DNA of 64,000 nt from Opitutales bacterium (GTDB lineage Bacteria > Verrucomicrobiota > Verrucomicrobiia > Opitutales > UBA2987): contig JAJFLU010000045.1 of the NCBI GenBank assembly GCA_021772515.1, forward strand, positions 124,001-188,000, in the 5' to 3' direction. The number at the start of each line of letters is the position of its first letter. Positions within the stretch are counted from its first letter, which is position 1. Below are positions 26,995 through 38,109 of the stretch, one piece after another. The notes below the pieces were generated by a model that ran no database searches, was not told the DNA's origin, and worked only from the letters and a program-made list of their open reading frames with translations. The translations under genes and the position numbers were made by a program.

Positions 26995-27741
26995 CTATTG
27001 ATAAACCACCGGACCTTCGACGGTGCCCTCCACAAATTGCCTCAAAATTTGGTTATCGGTTTTAATGGATCCGTTTTCGCAGAGGGCGGCTATAATCTCA
27101 CCGTCATGCAGCATGGCGACTTTCTGTGAGACCGAAAATATTTGCGGGATGCGATGGGAGACGATGATACCGGTCAAGTTCAGACGCTTGCGGCAGGCGT
27201 CGAACAACCTTAGCATGGAATCCGCGATTATCGGATCCAATCCGGTTGTCGGTTCATCAAAAAAAATAATTTCCGGATCCATGACCAAAGCCCTTGCCAA
27301 CGCGGTTCTCTTGACCATGCCGCCGCTTAGTTGCGAGGGGTATTTCGATTCGACTCCTCCCAATTCGACCTGTTCCAGCCCTTGGGTTATTTTTTTCCGA
27401 ATTTCCTGCTCACCCAACGAGGTTTTTTCCCGGAGAGGAAAAGCTAGATTATCGTAAACTGTCATCGAATCGAAAAGAGCGCCGCTTTGAAAAACAAAAC
27501 CATATCGCCTGCGGATAGTTTCAAGTTTTTTCCCACGAGCAGCGCAAAGATTTTGCCCATCTAGCATTATGCGCCCCGCGTCGGGTGCCATAAGACCCGC
27601 AATATGCTTCAGCAAAACGCTTTTGCCGCTGCCGCTCCTCCCGATCAAGGCCACAAATTGGCCTTTTTCAACATGCAGCGTGACATTTCGCAAAACATCT
27701 CTGCCAGCCAGTTTTTTTTGTAAATTTTCGATGCGAATCAT
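26995..27741 (-). CDS. mlaF: MlaF-like ABC transporter ATPase
   Basis: A 248-residue ABC ATPase with Walker A GRSGSGKSVLLK (about 34-45), Q-loop FVFQSGALFDSMTVYDN, the MlaF-type signature LSGGMVKRTALARAL, Walker B IIFFDEPTTGLDPI and the switch His in IIVSHRIPQIF. Its position between mlaE and mlaD assigns it to the Mla system. No MlaB (STAS) gene is visible in the operon. Confidence 0.95.
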   Translation of the reverse strand: MIRIENLQKKLAGRDVLRNVTLHVEKGQFVALIGRSGSGKSVLLKHIAGLMAPDAGRIMLDGQNLCAARGKKLETIRRRYGFVFQSGALFDSMTVYDNLAFPLREKTSLGEQEIRKKITQGLEQVELGGVESKYPSQLSGGMVKRTALARALVMDPEIIFFDEPTTGLDPIIADSMLRLFDACRKRLNLTGIIVSHRIPQIFSVSQKVAMLHDGEIIAALCENGSIKTDNQILRQFVEGTVEGPVVYQ

Positions 27742-27754
27742 TGTCTTAAAGGTC

Positions 27755-28528
27755 TTAAAAAACCACTGATGTTACGAAAAAATCCCAAATGAGTATGAAA
27801 ACCGAGGAGGTCACCACCGCCTGGGTAGTGGCCTTGCTCGCTCCCTCCGCCCCGAGTCCTGTAAAGTAGCCTTTGTAGCAGCAAATCCATGCCATAATCA
27901 GCCCGAAACTCAAAGATTTGTAAATTCCGCCAACGATATCATCCATCTCCAGATAGCGGCTGATTTCGCCAAAATAAGTGCCTGCGGGAAGGGCCAATAG
28001 CTTTACCCCAATCAGGTAACCCCCCAAAATTCCGACAACATCGAAAATCCAGGTTAATAAAGTCAGAGAGATCACCCCCGCCACCATGGTTGGCAGCACG
28101 AGATATCGCAATGGGTTTAGCCCCATCAATTCCATAGCGTCGATCTGTTCGTTGTTTCGCATAATGGCGATTTCAGCCGTCAGGGCCGACCCCGCGCGCC
28201 CCGTCACCAGCAAAGCCGCCAAAACCGGCCCCAATTCACGTATCAGTGACAGCGCTACCAAAGGCCCCAAAAGAGCCTCTGAGCCAACCCTTTTCAGCGT
28301 ATTGTAGCCCTGTAAAGATAGAACCATGCCGGTAAATGCGCCCGTCAGGCATATTAACCCCGTGGATTGCCAGCCGATGAACTGGATGCGCTTAACGATC
28401 CGCCCCCATTTAATTGGTGGAAAAACAAGGCAGGACAGGCTTTCTACCAAAAAAATACCCGATCGCCCTAATCGCCGCAGATGGGTAGTCCCGGTCCTGC
28501 CAAGCAAAAGTATGAATTTAACGAACAT
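27755..28528 (-). CDS. mlaE: MlaE-like ABC permease
   Basis: A 257-residue permease with five or six membrane helices and the MlaE family blocks GMVLSLQGYNTLKRVGSE, RELGPVLAALLVTGRAGSALTAEI and GLNPLRYLVLPTM. First gene of the mlaEFDC operon, 13 bp before mlaF. The system keeps the outer-membrane lipid asymmetry. The 226-bp space upstream separates it from the divergent response regulator and must hold the operon promoter. Confidence 0.94.
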   Translation of the reverse strand: MFVKFILLLGRTGTTHLRRLGRSGIFLVESLSCLVFPPIKWGRIVKRIQFIGWQSTGLICLTGAFTGMVLSLQGYNTLKRVGSEALLGPLVALSLIRELGPVLAALLVTGRAGSALTAEIAIMRNNEQIDAMELMGLNPLRYLVLPTMVAGVISLTLLTWIFDVVGILGGYLIGVKLLALPAGTYFGEISRYLEMDDIVGGIYKSLSFGLIMAWICCYKGYFTGLGAEGASKATTQAVVTSSVFILIWDFFVTSVVF

Positions 28529-28690
28529 ATTACTTCCATTTACCCCAATAAAATCTTGGAGTCATAAACAGCCTCGTTTATTCTATCGCGTCAAGAGTAC
28601 ATTATTATTATAAACCGCGCCATTTTCAAATAGTTGAATCGGCGAAAAGTATAAAAATCCCTGTGGTTTTCTAAATTTTTATTGCAGTAG

Positions 28691-28720
28691 TTGAGAGATT
28701 CAAATAGCCCGTATTATAAG
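28691..28720 (+). promoter_or_regulatory. Possible sigma-70-type promoter for the response regulator
   Basis: TTGAGA (28691-28696) and TATAAG (28715-28720) are separated by 18 bases, placing a transcription start about 28 bp before the ATG at 28755. Found by eye only. Confidence 0.4.
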
Positions 28721-28754
28721 CCTTGGAAATTGTTTCCATCCCCCCCAAAAAAAC

Positions 28755-29405
28755 ATGAAAAGGGTTGTCATTGTCGAAGACCAAACCGCGATCCGCGAAA
28801 TGATCGCGCAGATTGTCGCATCCGAACCTGGGTTCGAGGTGATCGCTGAAACCGGAGATGGGCAGATCGCCTATAATCTCTGTCTGGAATTGAAGCCCGA
28901 TTTTGTCATCCTGGATGTCATGCTTCCCGGCCTCAATGGAACTGAAGTTTTGCGAAGGTTTGCCAAATCCCTCACGAAAACGAGAGTGCTGGTATTCTCC
29001 GGTTATCAAAACTCCACCTTGGTGCGCGAATTATTACAGGCTGGAGCCCACGGCTTTGTGGAAAAATCGGCGGCCCTCTCCGAACTCAAAAAGGGTATAA
29101 AAACAGTGGCCGAGGGGGGCAGCTATTTCGGCCCGGAAGTGGCAAGATTGCTGCGGGAAGCGGTTGCCAATCCAAGCTCTCAAAACCCTGCGCTCGACCT
29201 ACTCACTACCCGCGAAAGGGAAATCCTCCAACTCATCGCCGAAAGCCACAGCACAAAAGAAGTGGCCAGCAAGTTGAGCATCAGTGTCAAAACAGCCGAA
29301 AACCATCGCACCAACCTGATGAAAAAACTGAAACTTCACGATGTCGCCGGCCTTACCCGATTTGCCATCGAGCATGGTCTCATTGACACAACCAGCCGCC
29401 CCTGA
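28755..29405 (+). CDS. NarL/FixJ-family response regulator
   Basis: A 216-residue regulator. The receiver domain has D8/D9 (IVEDQ), the phosphorylation site D54 in [13 protein letters not shown] and a lysine near 105. The C-terminal LuxR-type helix-turn-helix (about 148-210) contains [36 protein letters not shown]. No kinase gene is adjacent, so it is an orphan whose partner may be one of the stand-alone kinases. It is 56 bp upstream of a lipoprotein gene and may be co-transcribed with it. Confidence 0.93.
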   Translation: MKRVVIVEDQTAIREMIAQIVASEPGFEVIAETGDGQIAYNLCLELKPDFVILDVMLPGLNGTEVLRRFAKSLTKTRVLVFSGYQNSTLVRELLQAGAHGFVEKSAALSELKKGIKTVAEGGSYFGPEVARLLREAVANPSSQNPALDLLTTREREILQLIAESHSTKEVASKLSISVKTAENHRTNLMKKLKLHDVAGLTRFAIEHGLIDTTSRP

Positions 29406-29461
29406 CGGAGCTATTTTTTATCACATCAAAAAGATTCACACCGAAATATCGCTTTTATATC

Positions 29462-30022
29462 ATGTTTAAATCAGGACGAAAACTTTTTCTTTTTATTGCC
29501 CTTCCCTCTCTCCTTTTGCTTGTCGGGTGCCCAAAAACTCCTCCTCCGCCAACGCCACAGGACACCATATTGGGGCCGGGCGGTGAAAGGCTGACCTACA
29601 GGGTTGTCTCCGACGCCTACACCGGAGAACATGAAATGCTCGAAGTAAGGCCCCCTGATCCCGGTTTCATGTCGACCGAAAACCAGATTCGGGATTTGCT
29701 GCCAACGGTATATTTCGATTACGATCTCGCTTCCATTTTTCCCGAAGAACGCCAAAAATTGCAGGAAGCCGCCAGCCATATGCTTGAAAATTCCTCCGAC
29801 AGACTCCTCATCGAAGGGCATTGCGACTGGCGGGGCACCACTGAGTATAATCTGGCGCTCGGTGATCGCAGGGCCAATAGCGTAAAAGATTACCTCGAAT
29901 CACTCGGTGTGGACGGAAGCCGCATGGAAATCAATTCCAAAGGCGATTTTGACGCCATCGAAGAAGGCTCGGTCGAGCAAATGGCAAACGACCGCCGTGC
30001 AGTTCTCATTATCGTCAGGTAA
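29462..30022 (+). CDS. OmpA/Pal-family outer-membrane lipoprotein
   Basis: A 186-residue lipoprotein. A type II signal peptide ends in the lipobox LVGC with the lipid-modified C23, followed by a proline-rich linker (KTPPPPTPQ). Residues about 75-186 form an OmpA-like peptidoglycan-binding domain with PTVYFDYDLASIFPEERQKL, IEGHCDWRGTTEYNLALGDRRA and the NDRRAVLII end. It resembles Pal, which ties the outer membrane to peptidoglycan, but no tol genes are near, so it may be a Pal paralogue. Confidence 0.9.
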   Translation: MFKSGRKLFLFIALPSLLLLVGCPKTPPPPTPQDTILGPGGERLTYRVVSDAYTGEHEMLEVRPPDPGFMSTENQIRDLLPTVYFDYDLASIFPEERQKLQEAASHMLENSSDRLLIEGHCDWRGTTEYNLALGDRRANSVKDYLESLGVDGSRMEINSKGDFDAIEEGSVEQMANDRRAVLIIVR

Positions 30023-30047
30023 AAGGCCAATTCACGATTGGTCCTTT
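30021..30047. terminator. Hairpin between convergent genes, possible bidirectional terminator
   Basis: AAAGGCCAAT and ATTGGTCCTTT form a roughly 10-bp stem with one bulge around the loop TCACG. It lies directly at the stop codon of the Pal-like gene and before the end of the convergent peptidase gene. There is no long T tract, so termination is uncertain. Confidence 0.4.
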
Positions 30048-30070
30048 ACCTTGATGCGGGAATATTATTG

Positions 30071-31096
30071 TCAATTCGATTCGGCTACCGTAGAAATAAC
30101 TTCTTCAAGCCCCTGGACTACTCGGGCCATAGAAGCGAAATCGAGAGAATTTACCAGATCCGATTCCCGATGATAATTCGGATTTCGAAAAGGGGCGGTA
30201 TCCGTAATCATTATTGCAGGAAAACCGAATTGCCAAAACGACCAGTGGTCGGACCAGCCTATACCGGGTATTGTCGACAACGCAGCAACGCCCTCTGATG
30301 GAAACTGGCAATTATCCCGGAAAATCCTCAGAGACTGACGAACAAGGCTCCGAGAACCAAGGTTCCCCACAAATCCAATAAAATCGCCCCGATCTGGATA
30401 GAATAAGCTGAAGGGGAATGGATAATTCTGCGATTTGGCTTCGCTGGAATAGTATCCGATGGTTTCCAGAGAGAACATCGCGATTATATTTTCTCCCCGA
30501 ATATGGAGTTCGGAGGCGTAAACAAAGCTGCCCATGATCGGTGTTTGAAAAAATGGCGGCTCCTCATTGACAAAGAATACGAAACGAAGGGTATTTTCCG
30601 GAGTTATTCCGAAAAAGATCCGAGCCAGCTCGATTACCGCCGCGACTCCTGTGGCGTTGTCGTCCGCGCCGGGGCAACCAAGAACCGAATCATAGTGCGC
30701 GCCGACCACAACAATCTCTTCCGGTCGAACCCTCCCTTTCACTTCTACTTCGAGGTTTCTAATTTCGCCTTGAGCAATACTAAATTCCTGCGACCGAACC
30801 TCATATCCAAAGCCAGTCAGGGTGGTTTCAAGGTATCCGGCGGCCTCTTGAAGGTTCTGTAAATTTAAAAAGTTCCGTTCCCCAATTTCCTGGGCCAGCT
30901 CGTAAACATGGTGTTCCAGACGTTCTGCTGTATCTTTTTCTTCATCGGTCAACGGAGACAATTCGCCAGAATAGGAGTTACCCGGCATTGCTATCATCCA
31001 GAAAAAGAAAAAAGCAATGGCGAAAAATACCGCACCGAACAATAATCCCATTCGCATCCACCCTTTAAAATTGTGCGGAAATACCGAGATTTTCAT
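30071..31096 (-). CDS. M28-family zinc peptidase, membrane-anchored
   Basis: A 341-residue metallopeptidase. An N-terminal membrane helix (about 13-33) anchors or exports it. The catalytic domain has the M28 zinc-ligand pattern: GAHYDSVLGCPGADDNATG (His and Asp ligands, bridging Asp) and FFVNEEPPFF with the catalytic glutamate pair, then SDHWSFWQFGFPAIMITDTA with the last His ligand. M28 enzymes are aminopeptidases or glutaminyl cyclase-like. The substrate is not evident. The gene is convergent with the Pal-like gene and 44 bp downstream of pgk on the same strand. Confidence 0.9.
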   Translation of the reverse strand: MKISVFPHNFKGWMRMGLLFGAVFFAIAFFFFWMIAMPGNSYSGELSPLTDEEKDTAERLEHHVYELAQEIGERNFLNLQNLQEAAGYLETTLTGFGYEVRSQEFSIAQGEIRNLEVEVKGRVRPEEIVVVGAHYDSVLGCPGADDNATGVAAVIELARIFFGITPENTLRFVFFVNEEPPFFQTPIMGSFVYASELHIRGENIIAMFSLETIGYYSSEAKSQNYPFPFSLFYPDRGDFIGFVGNLGSRSLVRQSLRIFRDNCQFPSEGVAALSTIPGIGWSDHWSFWQFGFPAIMITDTAPFRNPNYHRESDLVNSLDFASMARVVQGLEEVISTVAESN

Positions 31097-31140
31097 TGTT
31101 CCAAAATTTAATCGATGGAATTTACAGCCAGTCCATTTAA

Positions 31141-32328
31141 TTATCCTAAAGCCGCCACTCCTGGAAGTAGTTTACCTTCCAAAAATTCCAGACTGGCTCC
31201 GCCGCCGGTGCTGATAAAGCTAACCTTGTCGGCAAATCCCCCGAGGTTGATCGCTTTGACCGAATCCCCTCCCCCGATAATAGAAACCGATTCCACATTA
31301 TCGCCAATCGCCCGGGCAATCGAGAATGTGCCATCGCGGCAGGCCTCCATCTCAAAAATTCCCATTGGCCCATTCCAGAGAATGGTTCGCGCCCGTGAGA
31401 TTTCCTGTTTGTAAAGTTCGATCGTTTTCGGGCCAATATCGACCCCCGACCACCCTTCCGGAAAATTGCCTTCAACAACCCTCATTTCTCCCGTTGACCC
31501 GGCTCCAAAATCCAGTTTTTCGGCAATCAGATGATCAACGGGAAGTAGAAAACGGATTCCCTTTGCCTTGGCCGAATCCAAAGCCTTTTGGGCAATTTCC
31601 ACCTTATCGGATTCACACAAGCTACTGCCGACCTCAAACCCTTGAGCTAGATGAAAAGTGTAGGCCATTGCGCCGCCAATCATAATAGAATCGGCTTTAT
31701 CAAGTAGCGCATCGATGACACCGATTTTGTCGCTTACCTTGGCGCCGCCCAGAATTACCACGAAGGGTCGCTCAGGTTTTTCGGTTTTTCCACCCAGATA
31801 ATCCAACTCTCGTTCCATCAGGAAACCGGCCACCTTTTCTTCCATCAAAACGGGCAAACCAGACACTGAAGCATGTGCCCTATGGGCAGCTCCAAAAGCG
31901 TCATTTGCATAGATTTCGGGTATTTGGGCCAATGATCTGCAAAATTCGGGATCGTTTTTTTCTTCCCCTGAATGAAATCGCAAATTCTCCAGAAGGACAA
32001 CCGAACCATTGTGAATCCCTCGGACTGCGGATTCTACCTCTGGACCGATGCAACCTTCGAGAAAAATCACCGGAAGGCCCAATTTCCTGGCCAATTCAGC
32101 GGCCACTGGTTTGAGACTGAACTTCTGGTTTTTCTCCCCTCTCGGACGCCCAAGGTGGCTGGCAAGAATCACTTTCGCGCCCTGCTCCACCAAATGCCGG
32201 ATAGTTGGCAAAGCCGCCTCGATCCGAGTGCTATCTGAAATGTTTCCCTCAGAATCGAAGGGCACATTGAAATCAACCCGCACAAAAACTCGTTTACCAC
32301 AGGCAGATATCTGGCGAAGTGTTTTCAA
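31141..32328 (-). CDS. pgk: Phosphoglycerate kinase
   Basis: Glycolytic enzyme moving a phosphate from 1,3-bisphosphoglycerate to ADP. The 395-residue sequence shows [13 protein letters not shown], the substrate region [43 protein letters not shown], the C-terminal WNGPMGIFE and the [11 protein letters not shown] nucleotide loop. It follows gap by 74 bp and is probably in one operon with it. No tpiA is adjacent. Confidence 0.97.
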   Translation of the reverse strand: MKTLRQISACGKRVFVRVDFNVPFDSEGNISDSTRIEAALPTIRHLVEQGAKVILASHLGRPRGEKNQKFSLKPVAAELARKLGLPVIFLEGCIGPEVESAVRGIHNGSVVLLENLRFHSGEEKNDPEFCRSLAQIPEIYANDAFGAAHRAHASVSGLPVLMEEKVAGFLMERELDYLGGKTEKPERPFVVILGGAKVSDKIGVIDALLDKADSIMIGGAMAYTFHLAQGFEVGSSLCESDKVEIAQKALDSAKAKGIRFLLPVDHLIAEKLDFGAGSTGEMRVVEGNFPEGWSGVDIGPKTIELYKQEISRARTILWNGPMGIFEMEACRDGTFSIARAIGDNVESVSIIGGGDSVKAINLGGFADKVSFISTGGGASLEFLEGKLLPGVAALG

Positions 32329-32402
32329 GGCGACAGGTTCAACAGCGTCGGATTACCCCGATCAAGGCAAAATCAACTGAGGATTCAGGATTTCTTTCTG
32401 TC

Positions 32403-33449
<1,047 letters not shown>

Positions 33450-33596
33450 TTATGTTTTAATTTGCCGGTTAAGGTTTATTGAAAAGCGTCCGTTCCCTAG
33501 CGATGGGAGCTCTTCAATCAAGGAAATGGCTATGAAAACGACCCGCTAACCTTTTGCAAGTGTTATGTGCCCGCCAGCGTATTTTACCAAAAAAAT

Positions 33597-36038
33597 TCAC
33601 TCGACCCACAGCCCACAACTCATCGCAGGTATTTTCAACGTTTTCCCATCAATGTGATAAAGGGCGGTTTCAAGTCCCCTTTCATCAAAACGCTCAGAAT
33701 CGGCAATCTGCGTCCAGAGAGCCAGATCGATTTCCGCTACTTCAATCGAAACCTCCTTTTCATGAGGATTAACGGCAAACAAAAGCTGCCCGGACCCTTT
33801 ACCCGCACCGCCATCGGCATTAAAAAGGGCTGCCACGGCGCTCGAATCGTCTAACTGAAAAAACCGAAAATAGTCGGATGATGCCGCTTTGGAGAGCCGA
33901 AACGCCCTCCCCTTCTCGGAAAGCCGAAACTGTATCCACCGGCGGAAATACTCATGCGTGCCAGAATAGCGATGGGTTCTGCCGTAATCGATGGCATTGA
34001 GTTCCCCCCGCAAATAGGTATTCCGAACCCCCTGCTTCGAGCGAAGCATATCCTGCCCGGCGGAAATCATGGGTATCCCGAGCGAACTCATCAGCACGGC
34101 GATCATTAAATGAGTCCTTCGTCGATCCAGAAGAGTCGGATTTGCGCCATTGTGGTCCTTGTTTTCGGTAATGTCGTCCAGCCAGCATCGGTCGTCGTGG
34201 GATTCGACATAATTCACGGTTTGGGCAGGCCATTCGGTCCAGTGATCAGGAGAGCCAGCAAGATAATATTGCAGTCCTTTGGCATCGCCGCGCCCCGTCA
34301 AGTATTGGCGCATAAAATCCCGATAACCGTCGTTCCAGGATGAATAACCTGTCGATTTGAGCCGTGGGCCAATGTGACCACGGAAACTCCACGGTTCGGC
34401 GATCAAAATTACCGAGGGCCGCACTTTTTTGAGAGCTGTCTCAATTTCCCGGAGGGCATCCAGGCCAATTAATTCAGCCAAATCGAAGCGAAATCCGTCA
34501 ACTCCATAAATCTCCATGAAGTGTGTCAGGCTTTCGACAATAAGCCGCCGGGCCATCGGGCTGTCGGCCCGAAGGGTGTTTCCGGTGCCGCTCCAATTGA
34601 AAAACTCCCCTTTCGTATCGATTTCAAAAAAATATTGTTTATCGATATGCCCCAAATGATTGGGTTCGCCCGTGTGGTTGTAAACGACATCCAGAATGAC
34701 CGCCAAACCACGCCGATGGCAGGCCGCAACAAGGTCTTGAAACTCCCGAATCTGCGATCCTCTCTCAGAATTCAGCGAATACCCGGCATGGGGTGCGAAA
34801 TAATTGACCGGCATATAACCCCATTGATAGACCGACGGATCGCCGACATCGTATTGCTGCACCGGTTGAAGCTCCAACGCATTTACCCCGAGCGATTTTA
34901 CATAAAAGTCTTCACTCTCGACCCATTTCCGAAGTCCGCTGAAACCGAGACGCTCCCGTTCATCAATGTCCACCGAGGCGTAAGTAGTCAAATCTCGAAC
35001 ATGCGCTTCCATGATTACGATATCTTCCCTCGCGGGTGGGTTGAAGGTTTCAATTGGGTGTTCGATCAATGAGCGATCCCAAACGATTCCCGGTCCCGAC
35101 GGGCCAACCGCTGCCAACGCATAGGGATCGAGAATATCAATCCCGGCATCGATTCCCGTGAACTTTTGCCCATGCGTATCCGCTATATTGAAATGATAGC
35201 GCCAACCATGCAAATTTAGAGGAGCAACCGCCTCCCAAGTAGTGGCATCCACGCGATTCATCTCAAGGATTTCCCGGTCGCCGGTATTTCCAGAATCTTT
35301 GTAATAAGAAACCTGAGCCCTCGTGGCGCGGGGCGCGAATAGCCGAAATATCGTCTGGTTTCCCTCTGCAATCGATCCGAGTGCCAGCTTCGTCCCCGCT
35401 TTTAAAAAATAGCCTCCCTGAACCAACGGCTCCATTTCTTCGTAACCTTCCTCCGACCACAGGACGCCACCACCGCCATCGAATCCCTCCAATCGGGTTC
35501 GCGTAAAGCTGAAAATATGCTGCCCTGTCTGATGTGGAAGAATGCGAAAATTACGATGCCCGTGACTGTCATAGGCGGCATTGGGAGCATCGGCGGGCGT
35601 ATCCAGCCACTGCCCATCACTTGTAATGAACTTAAACTGAACCCATTTTCGGTCAAAACACAGGTGGCTCGGGATTTGCAGCTCAAAGCACACCTGCCCT
35701 TTCCAATCCGAGGGTGACAATTCCCACTTGTTTTGACCGATGGCATCCCCCCAATTACTAAAGTCTCCCGCCACATAAAGGTTTCGTTCTCCAAGCTCGA
35801 AATTCGGAAATCGCGAGGGAAACACCATAAAGTGGATCAGCCCGTTTTCAATGAAGTAACCGCTCCTCCGGGCATAGATATAGGGCGAGGCGCGCTCCAA
35901 ACCGGTCAAAAGCTTATTGTCCACAGTCGAGAAAAGCGGTGGAACATCAGGCTTCTTCCAATCGCGGCCCAATTCGACGAGTCCCGTGGTTGCGGATATC
36001 CATCGGGCTCCCGCAATTTTTTTTGTCGGCTTTTTCAT
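33597..36038 (-). CDS. GH13 pullulanase / glycogen-debranching type alpha-glucanase
   Basis: An 813-residue family 13 glycoside hydrolase without a signal peptide, so probably cytoplasmic. The N-terminal part has two glucan-binding modules (ERNLYVAGDFSNWGDAIG near 90; a CBM48-like domain near 220-310), followed by a barrel with the nucleophile aspartate in DGFRFDLAEL (about 517), acid/base glutamate in LIAEPWSF (about 547) and third acid in YVESHDDRC (about 613). VILDVVYNHTGEPNHLG is conserved region I. Sequence and domain order point to alpha-1,6 debranching of glycogen; a strict pullulanase/isoamylase choice cannot be made by eye. Confidence 0.87.
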   Translation of the reverse strand: MKKPTKKIAGARWISATTGLVELGRDWKKPDVPPLFSTVDNKLLTGLERASPYIYARRSGYFIENGLIHFMVFPSRFPNFELGERNLYVAGDFSNWGDAIGQNKWELSPSDWKGQVCFELQIPSHLCFDRKWVQFKFITSDGQWLDTPADAPNAAYDSHGHRNFRILPHQTGQHIFSFTRTRLEGFDGGGGVLWSEEGYEEMEPLVQGGYFLKAGTKLALGSIAEGNQTIFRLFAPRATRAQVSYYKDSGNTGDREILEMNRVDATTWEAVAPLNLHGWRYHFNIADTHGQKFTGIDAGIDILDPYALAAVGPSGPGIVWDRSLIEHPIETFNPPAREDIVIMEAHVRDLTTYASVDIDERERLGFSGLRKWVESEDFYVKSLGVNALELQPVQQYDVGDPSVYQWGYMPVNYFAPHAGYSLNSERGSQIREFQDLVAACHRRGLAVILDVVYNHTGEPNHLGHIDKQYFFEIDTKGEFFNWSGTGNTLRADSPMARRLIVESLTHFMEIYGVDGFRFDLAELIGLDALREIETALKKVRPSVILIAEPWSFRGHIGPRLKSTGYSSWNDGYRDFMRQYLTGRGDAKGLQYYLAGSPDHWTEWPAQTVNYVESHDDRCWLDDITENKDHNGANPTLLDRRRTHLMIAVLMSSLGIPMISAGQDMLRSKQGVRNTYLRGELNAIDYGRTHRYSGTHEYFRRWIQFRLSEKGRAFRLSKAASSDYFRFFQLDDSSAVAALFNADGGAGKGSGQLLFAVNPHEKEVSIEVAEIDLALWTQIADSERFDERGLETALYHIDGKTLKIPAMSCGLWVE

Positions 36039-36115
36039 GGAAATCGTATGATCAATGGTTCTTATTAATGGAAAAGGTTATACGGGTCTTTATCTTGTTG
36101 AAATAACAAATCTCT

Positions 36116-37201
36116 ATGAAAAATATTCTGGTTGCCTTGTCCGGAGGGGTGGACAGCGCCGTATCCGCTTTGCTCCTGAAGGAGCAGGGACACCGGGTGA
36201 CGGGCGCCTATATTCGGACCTGGAAAAGCGAAGAGGAAGTCTTCTCCGACTGTCCTTGGCAACAGGAAATTGATGATGCCCGCGCCGTGGCAGAGAAAAT
36301 CGGCATCGAATTCAGGCTGCTCAATTTTATCGATGAGTATCGAAATCGGGTCGTCAAATACATGGTGGATGGCTACCGCAGTGGAGTCACACCCAACCCC
36401 GATACCATGTGCAACCGCGAGATGAAATTCGGCGTCTTCCTCGACTACGCGCTGAGTAATGGTTTTGATTGGGTCGCAACCGGGCATTATTGCAGGATCG
36501 AGAGAAATGCCGGAGACGGTTTTGAACTGCTCGAAGGGATCGATAAAAACAAGGATCAATCGTATTTTCTGGCCTTGGTTAAAAAGGATCAGTTGAAACA
36601 CGCCCTTTTTCCCATCGGAGGTCTGACCAAACCCCAGGTAAGAGGCATCGCCCAAAAGGCGGATCTCCCTAACGCCGATAAAAAGGACAGTCAGGGCATC
36701 TGCTTCCTCGGCAAGGTGCGTATTGCCGATTTTCTCGCAGGATACATCGAAGATAGTCCGGGAGAAATTGTTTCAAGCAATGGAAAGGTGTTGGGCAATC
36801 ACACGGGGTTGCATAAATTTACCATCGGGCAGCGCCGGGGCATCGGAATTCCCTCCAATACAGACCACGAAGCCTATGTCGTGGTGGCCAAAAATTCCGC
36901 CAACAATCAACTGGTTGTCGATTTTGACAAACCTTCCACGCCCCACCTCTACACAGACACCTGGACGCTGACGGATCTCAATTTCCTCCATTCCCCACCC
37001 GAAAACGGTTCCATCCTATTGGCCCGACCCCGCTACCGCGACCCGGCAACCCCAATCACCTTGACCTTTCAAAAAGAACCCCTCGCCACAGTCAATTTCC
37101 ACAAGCCCCAACGAGCCATCGCTCCCGGCCAAGTCTGCGCTCTCTACCAAAAAGAAAAACTCCTCGGCGGAGGCATTTTTGCGGAAATTATCTCCTCCTG
37201 A
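36116..37201 (+). CDS. mnmA: tRNA-specific 2-thiouridylase MnmA
   Basis: Thiolates U34 of tRNA-Glu, -Gln and -Lys. The 361-residue protein has the PP-loop SGGVDS (residues 9-14), the first catalytic cysteine C99 in NPDTMCNREMKFG, the DWVATGHYCRI segment and the second cysteine in KDSQGICFLG. The C-terminal domain holds FTIGQRRGIGIP. It is divergent from the GH13 gene (77 bp) and convergent with the EVE-domain gene (3 bp). Confidence 0.96.
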   Translation: MKNILVALSGGVDSAVSALLLKEQGHRVTGAYIRTWKSEEEVFSDCPWQQEIDDARAVAEKIGIEFRLLNFIDEYRNRVVKYMVDGYRSGVTPNPDTMCNREMKFGVFLDYALSNGFDWVATGHYCRIERNAGDGFELLEGIDKNKDQSYFLALVKKDQLKHALFPIGGLTKPQVRGIAQKADLPNADKKDSQGICFLGKVRIADFLAGYIEDSPGEIVSSNGKVLGNHTGLHKFTIGQRRGIGIPSNTDHEAYVVVAKNSANNQLVVDFDKPSTPHLYTDTWTLTDLNFLHSPPENGSILLARPRYRDPATPITLTFQKEPLATVNFHKPQRAIAPGQVCALYQKEKLLGGGIFAEIISS

Positions 37202-37204
37202 AAA

Positions 37205-37690
37205 TCACGCATTGATCTTGATTCCGCCCATGTCGCAGATTTTCTGAAAATGTTCCTTGTTGACCGGTTGGATGGATAGCCGCTGAAATCGTTGCACCAC
37301 CCGCATATCGGACAGTTCGGGGGTGGCTTTAATATCTCTCAAGCTCACGTAGTTCTTGAATTTCTTCTTCCATTTAACATCGACTGAGTACCACTGTGGT
37401 TTTTCGGGCGATGATTTGGGATCATAGTAAGGATTTTTCTCATCGAAAGCGGAAGGGTCCGGGTAGCCCTCGCGAGCGATTACTGCCAAACCCGGAACGC
37501 CGGGGGTGTCACAACTGGATTGGTAAAATAATACCCAATCGCCCTTTCGCATTTCGTCCCGCATAAAGTTACGCGCCTGATAATTGCGAACCCCCCGCCA
37601 TTTACCAGTGCTATCCGGCCTGTCGCTCTTTAATTCATCAAAAGAGCAAGCTGCCAACTCGCATTTCATCAACCAATACTTTCGCACCAT
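37205..37690 (-). CDS. EVE-domain protein (PUA-like)
   Basis: A 161-residue single EVE-domain protein with the family blocks YWLMKCE near the start, WRGVRNYQARNFMRDEMRKGDWVLFYQSS, and PQWYSVDVKWKKKF. The fold is PUA-like and is thought to read modified bases; in bacteria its role is mostly unknown. It lies directly downstream of HigBA on the same strand (5 bp), so it may be transcribed with the toxin-antitoxin pair. Confidence 0.9.
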   Translation of the reverse strand: MVRKYWLMKCELAACSFDELKSDRPDSTGKWRGVRNYQARNFMRDEMRKGDWVLFYQSSCDTPGVPGLAVIAREGYPDPSAFDEKNPYYDPKSSPEKPQWYSVDVKWKKKFKNYVSLRDIKATPELSDMRVVQRFQRLSIQPVNKEHFQKICDMGGIKINA

Positions 37691-37695
37691 AATCT

Positions 37696-38082
37696 CTAAT
37701 TCTTTCTATTTGCGTTGTAAATACCCTTGGGTTCTTGCACGAGCACTTCTGCGGGGATTCCGAGGCCCCGGTGTAGTGACCGGATCATGCTCAGGCTCAA
37801 GGGGCGTTTGTAGTTGAGCACTTCCGAAACCTTGCTTTTGTTAGGGATAAACTTGCAAAGATCAACCGCGCGAAGGCCTTCTTGCTCCATTCGAAATTTG
37901 ATGGCTTCGATGGGGTCCGGAGTATCAATGGGATAGTGCTCGTCTTCGTAATTTTCCACCAGCAGAGCCCACAAATCGAGCTCTTCGGCCTGTGCAGAAT
38001 CCGTAGGAGCATCCATCAGCGTCTCAATATGCGCCAAAGCATCTTCGTGATCCTTTTTCGTTTTGATTATTTTGAGTTTCAT
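37696..38082 (-). CDS. higA: HigA-type antitoxin (HTH)
   Basis: A 128-residue protein with an acidic N-terminal half (about 1-65) and a C-terminal helix-turn-helix (IKFRMEQEGLRAVDLCKFIPNKSKVSEVLNYKRPLSLSMIRSLHRGLG), the layout of HigA-2-like antitoxins. It follows the HigB gene by 27 bp, in the toxin-first order usual for HigBA. It would neutralise HigB and repress the operon. Confidence 0.87.
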   Translation of the reverse strand: MKLKIIKTKKDHEDALAHIETLMDAPTDSAQAEELDLWALLVENYEDEHYPIDTPDPIEAIKFRMEQEGLRAVDLCKFIPNKSKVSEVLNYKRPLSLSMIRSLHRGLGIPAEVLVQEPKGIYNANRKN

Positions 38083-38109
38083 GATGAAAGCGGGTTTGGG
38101 TAAGTGGCG

